From Nemertoderma westbladi (Eukaryota > Xenacoelomorpha > Nemertodermatida > Nemertodermatidae): a stretch of DNA of 47,230 nt. Location: positions 1 to 47,230 of the forward strand of contig JAUCBJ010001750.1 in NCBI GenBank assembly GCA_032718475.1, written 5' to 3'. The notes under the pieces are model-generated. The model ran no database searches. It was not told the DNA's origin and saw nothing but the letters and a program-made list of their open reading frames with translations. Both the position numbers and the translations under genes were made by a program. This document shows, piece after piece, positions 44,030-47,230 of the stretch (position 1 is the first letter of the stretch; the number at the start of each line of letters is the position of its first letter).

Positions 44030-45860
44030 ACAACTGCTTAAATATAATGCAAGTGTAAATAAATAATGTGAGGCTACGATGAACTCGGTATCAGTAAAAA
44101 ATAAAATAAAATCAACAAGTATCCATTTAAATTCAGCTATTTTATTTTTTTCTGTGAAATATTGTCATCAAACCCTATGTAGAAGATTCCTATATTTCCC
44201 TCCTATATTTCCCCCTCCTGATACTGAAATAAAACCTTCCAGATTTATTTATTTCTATACAACATAACATACTATTTGGCCTATTATTGATGGTAGACCT
44301 ATTCACATGTGCAGGGTGTATATATATGTTTGGTACACACCAAATTAATAGTCACTGTTGGTATAAAGCGGTGGGATTGATTACGTGCAAATTTGAATTA
44401 CAATTATAATAACCAGGTTACCGATTAGTTGATCAAATAATAAGGTTAACAATCTCAGCTCGAACAATTAATGTCAAATATACCTTTTAGTGCTGTAGCC
44501 TACGACTGCATTTAGTTTTAAGGATCTCACTGCAGTCAATCCAATACCTCATTCAAATAAATTACATTTCTTACTAAAAGAGATCTCGTAGTCAAATAAT
44601 CCCAGAATAGAAGAGATTAATGCAACGTGCAAGGATACATTAACTGCTCAATTGGGTTATATAGTCGTGAGATCTGGCCCATTGTACCTACCTGGGACAC
44701 TGAAATTGGTGTAATTTTAAATTAATTCGATAGCTAATACATTGTATAGGAGTGCTGCAGTTGTAACGGCGTTCATTTTACCTACACAATCGGTCTTATT
44801 CCATCATCCGTGGATCGAATCAATGTGAAATGGAGTAGAAATATTCCGCGTCGCTGTCTGAATGTCAAACTAACATTTACCGTATAATATGCTTCGCAAA
44901 TTCAGTCCTACTCTACGCCCTGTCTCTCGATAAAACAATCGGATTTTCGGACTTTGTTTGAATGCATTTCCAGAGATACCAATAACAAATAACTCAATAA
45001 CTTGTCTGTTTATAGATCAAGCGGTATTCACTGGTTTTTTTACTTTCTGTTTACTGAATCTGCGACTTGGATTTTGGTTGATGGATTTTTGGATGAGTTT
45101 GTCGTCCAGCCCCCGCCCCCCCCCCCCCCCCATCCCCCCAATTCTCTCAAGTAAAGAGTACTACCGTATCTTTTACTTGATAAAGTAATTTCCAACGATA
45201 TATAGTAGCTACGCATATGTAGTTAATACACTTTGGGTTTTGATATAATGATAGCGCTAACGACAATTGGTATTATTTCATAGAAAAAATACTAATTATT
45301 ATAGGTGAATTTACTGCGTAGCCTTGGGTAGCAAAAAAACTCCATTAAGACTCACAAAGAATGACCTGTTTGTTTTTTATCGAATGCTCATCAACGCATC
45401 TGTTTTTAATGTAGGCCGTCAGGCGACAACTGTACATACAGTATAAACAGTAAACCTTACTTAGGGGCCAACTACTCTACATCTACTACCCAACAACGTG
45501 CGCTCGTATGTGACCAAGGACTCCTTGCCATTCGCTTTGTACAGCATGTTACATGCAAATAATACTCCAATGGATAAACAGCAGGAACACAAACACAAAC
45601 TGCGTAAACATGGATAATGTCATCTGGTTTCTTGTGTTTGGTTATGAAACAAGTATACTGGTATAGAGAGCACCCTACGTGCTTTACGCATGTATATTAT
45701 ATACTGTATATATATATATGCAATATACTTTATAATGTTAAACTTATAATTAATTTTAATTCATTTAAATGATCAACAATTGAATACAAAATATGCACAA
45801 TGTTTCTAACTAAAAATAAACTCATGGTAACTTGTAAATAATTAACATATTAAACACGCC
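44030..45860. other. AT-rich intergenic sequence
   Basis: Includes a 16-C run (45116-45131). Open frames of 62-76 codons here are compositionally biased and show no domain. I see no gene or ordered repeat. Confidence 0.4.
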
Positions 45861-45865
45861 ACAGA

Positions 45866-46170
45866 CACCGGGTGGGTACAAAACAAAGACCCAAAGACTA
45901 AAAACCTGTACAAAACACTTAAGTGAAACTTAAAGTTAACTTTCGTTTATTGTTTTGATTCCCTCAACACGCCTCTGTAACCTGCTCCTTTACAGTACTA
46001 ACCTGCTCCTTTAAATGGTAATGGGACTTAACGCTCTTTCGACCAAACGCGACTTTACCTTTTTGTTTTGTACAGGTCCCAAAGAGCGTCAAGTTAACAC
46101 ATGTTACAAGATTATGCAAGTTACTTAATGGAGTCTGAGTCTTTGTTATGACTCACCCACCCGGCACGGG
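45866..46170. mobile_element. possible MITE-like element
   Basis: The ends caccgggtgggt...acaaagac (45866-45890) and gtctttgttatg...acccacccgg (about 46137-46164) are inverted copies. A further inner pair, acttaacgctctttcg (46027) against caaagagcgtcaagtt (46080), gives extra stem. About 300 bases in all, no coding frame. The arms are imperfect, so the call is tentative. Confidence 0.45.
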
Positions 46171-47090
46171 CACCCCCATACAAGTGGATAAACCCTTCAT
46201 TATTATCTATTTATTAAGTACTGTACAGTATATAGGCCCGACTCAAAATATTTAAATTTTTTAGTAATACAAAATCGAAATTTAATTTAAAAATGACGGT
46301 CTATTATTATGAGGGCTGTTACTAAAATACCGGTACCTCAGAAAAAATTAATTACGGTATATATAAATTTCTGAACAGAAGTGCAATAATATGCGAACAC
46401 ACCCCGGGATTATGATAAAGGTATAGATAGGCAAACACACAGTACCAAATCAAGATAAAGCATATTTTGGCCAAAATTATTGTAAACTTCAGTTTATGAC
46501 TTAAAAAGTGACTGTAATTAATAGCCAAAGGGATGTACATGTACAGTACTGTACAATAATATATATACAGTACATACTACTGTAACAGTTCAATAAATAT
46601 GAATAACTTAAATCGCTCAGAAAACACAAGACAGACAATTTACTAGCGGAATAAGAGTTGACTTGGTGTAACCCTGAGACATCCTGACTCCGGATTTATA
46701 TCCGAGGGGGGCATTCCCGGTATAATATTCCTAATTGCCGGTCTTTTCATGCGTACCGTATGGGGAAGCTTTACCGAAATGTGATTCAATCTTATGTATA
46801 AAATTAAGCACACTGTAGGCCTACAGTATATCCCGGGACAGTATTGGATGGTTTACTCCCATCCATGGATGGATAATGCATGTTTAAATAAATCAAAAGT
46901 AAGGTAACACTTTCTTAAAAACATTTAAGAAATCTATCAGTGAGAAAGACAGCAGGAGTGTGTAAAAGTAGAAGCATTAATAAGTGTAACTGGATGCTGA
47001 ATGCGACATAGGCTGTCAATCAAGCATTCGGTAACAGAACATACAGGATCAGAAGATTCTATAAGCTGTACCGGGAGTAATAATGTAGGT
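46171..47090. other. AT-rich intergenic sequence
   Basis: No supported gene, RNA or ordered repeat; short 'gtacagtac' words recur around 46540-46580. Confidence 0.4.
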
Positions 47091-47094
47091 AGAA

Positions 47095-47140
47095 CGATCA
47101 GAGACTTGGTCCACTCAGCATTCAGGGCCCATCATGGACT
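47095..47140 (-). pseudogene. small relic of a family 2-like LINE
   Basis: Minus-strand translation near here reads S-P-(stop)-WALNAE-W-TKSL, resembling SPCWALTAEDTKSLDG of the family 2 C-terminal domain. Only some 45 bases align by eye, so this is an old, much-changed fragment at most. Confidence 0.35.
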
Positions 47141-47230
47141 CACATGCTGGCGTACGATGCACTCGGCAACGTTTACTTAAGACAACCAACACATAAAAAC
47201 ATATCTAATTATGTTGTTTGATTTAGAATA

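Overview
The window is animal (metazoan) nuclear DNA, not bacterial. It has split genes with GT-AG introns, APE-type non-LTR retrotransposons ending in (TAG)n, a tRNA-headed SINE, small inverted-repeat elements and very large minisatellites in AT-rich DNA. A marine invertebrate, perhaps a tunicate or another non-vertebrate, is my guess; the sequence alone does not settle the species.

The backbone is the 3' half of one plus-strand gene of the anoctamin/TMEM16 family (Ca2+-activated chloride channels and lipid scramblases). I can follow it from an exon at 9659-9807 to a stop codon at 36799-36801. The exons are 9659-9807, then either exon A (12303-12552) or exon B (18849-19026), then 23378-23507, 30537-30775, 32003-32205 and 36618-36801. 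All phases agree and the joined frame stays open: about 360 codons with exon B or 384 with exon A. The TM7 E-x-x-E pair and the TM8 acidic pair that bind Ca2+ in this family are present. Earlier exons lie upstream of the window or were not recognised.

Two features of this gene stand out. First, the TM7 exon exists twice (A and B) with the same entry and exit phases, so using both would break the frame: they look like mutually exclusive exons. Second, each copy is followed at once by a giant minisatellite: 20-bp units after A (12583-15890), and 28-bp units after B (19011-23326). The 28-bp unit is itself built from the last 16 bases of exon B plus its splice donor, so a 5' splice site is repeated about 150 times.

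Layout: 1-2050, AT-rich flank and a GC-rich repeat island; 2406-5695, 32-bp array with 15-bp short units; 5700-9650, short foldback elements, a Merlin-like transposase relic and unrecognised minus-strand open frames; 9659-36801, the anoctamin exons, with introns carrying the two arrays, a 5'-truncated RTE-like LINE (15894-18320), a nested pair of a second LINE family (24162-30220), a SINE, an 830-bp pentanucleotide tract, a perfect-stem hairpin and a decayed integrase; 37254-41034, 35-bp array with higher-order structure; 41300-47230, an inverted-repeat element with a LINE inside it, a 24-bp array, further LINE fragments and otherwise AT-rich intergenic DNA. Tandem arrays make up roughly a third of the window. 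Most long open frames inside the arrays are repeat artefacts and are not annotated as genes.
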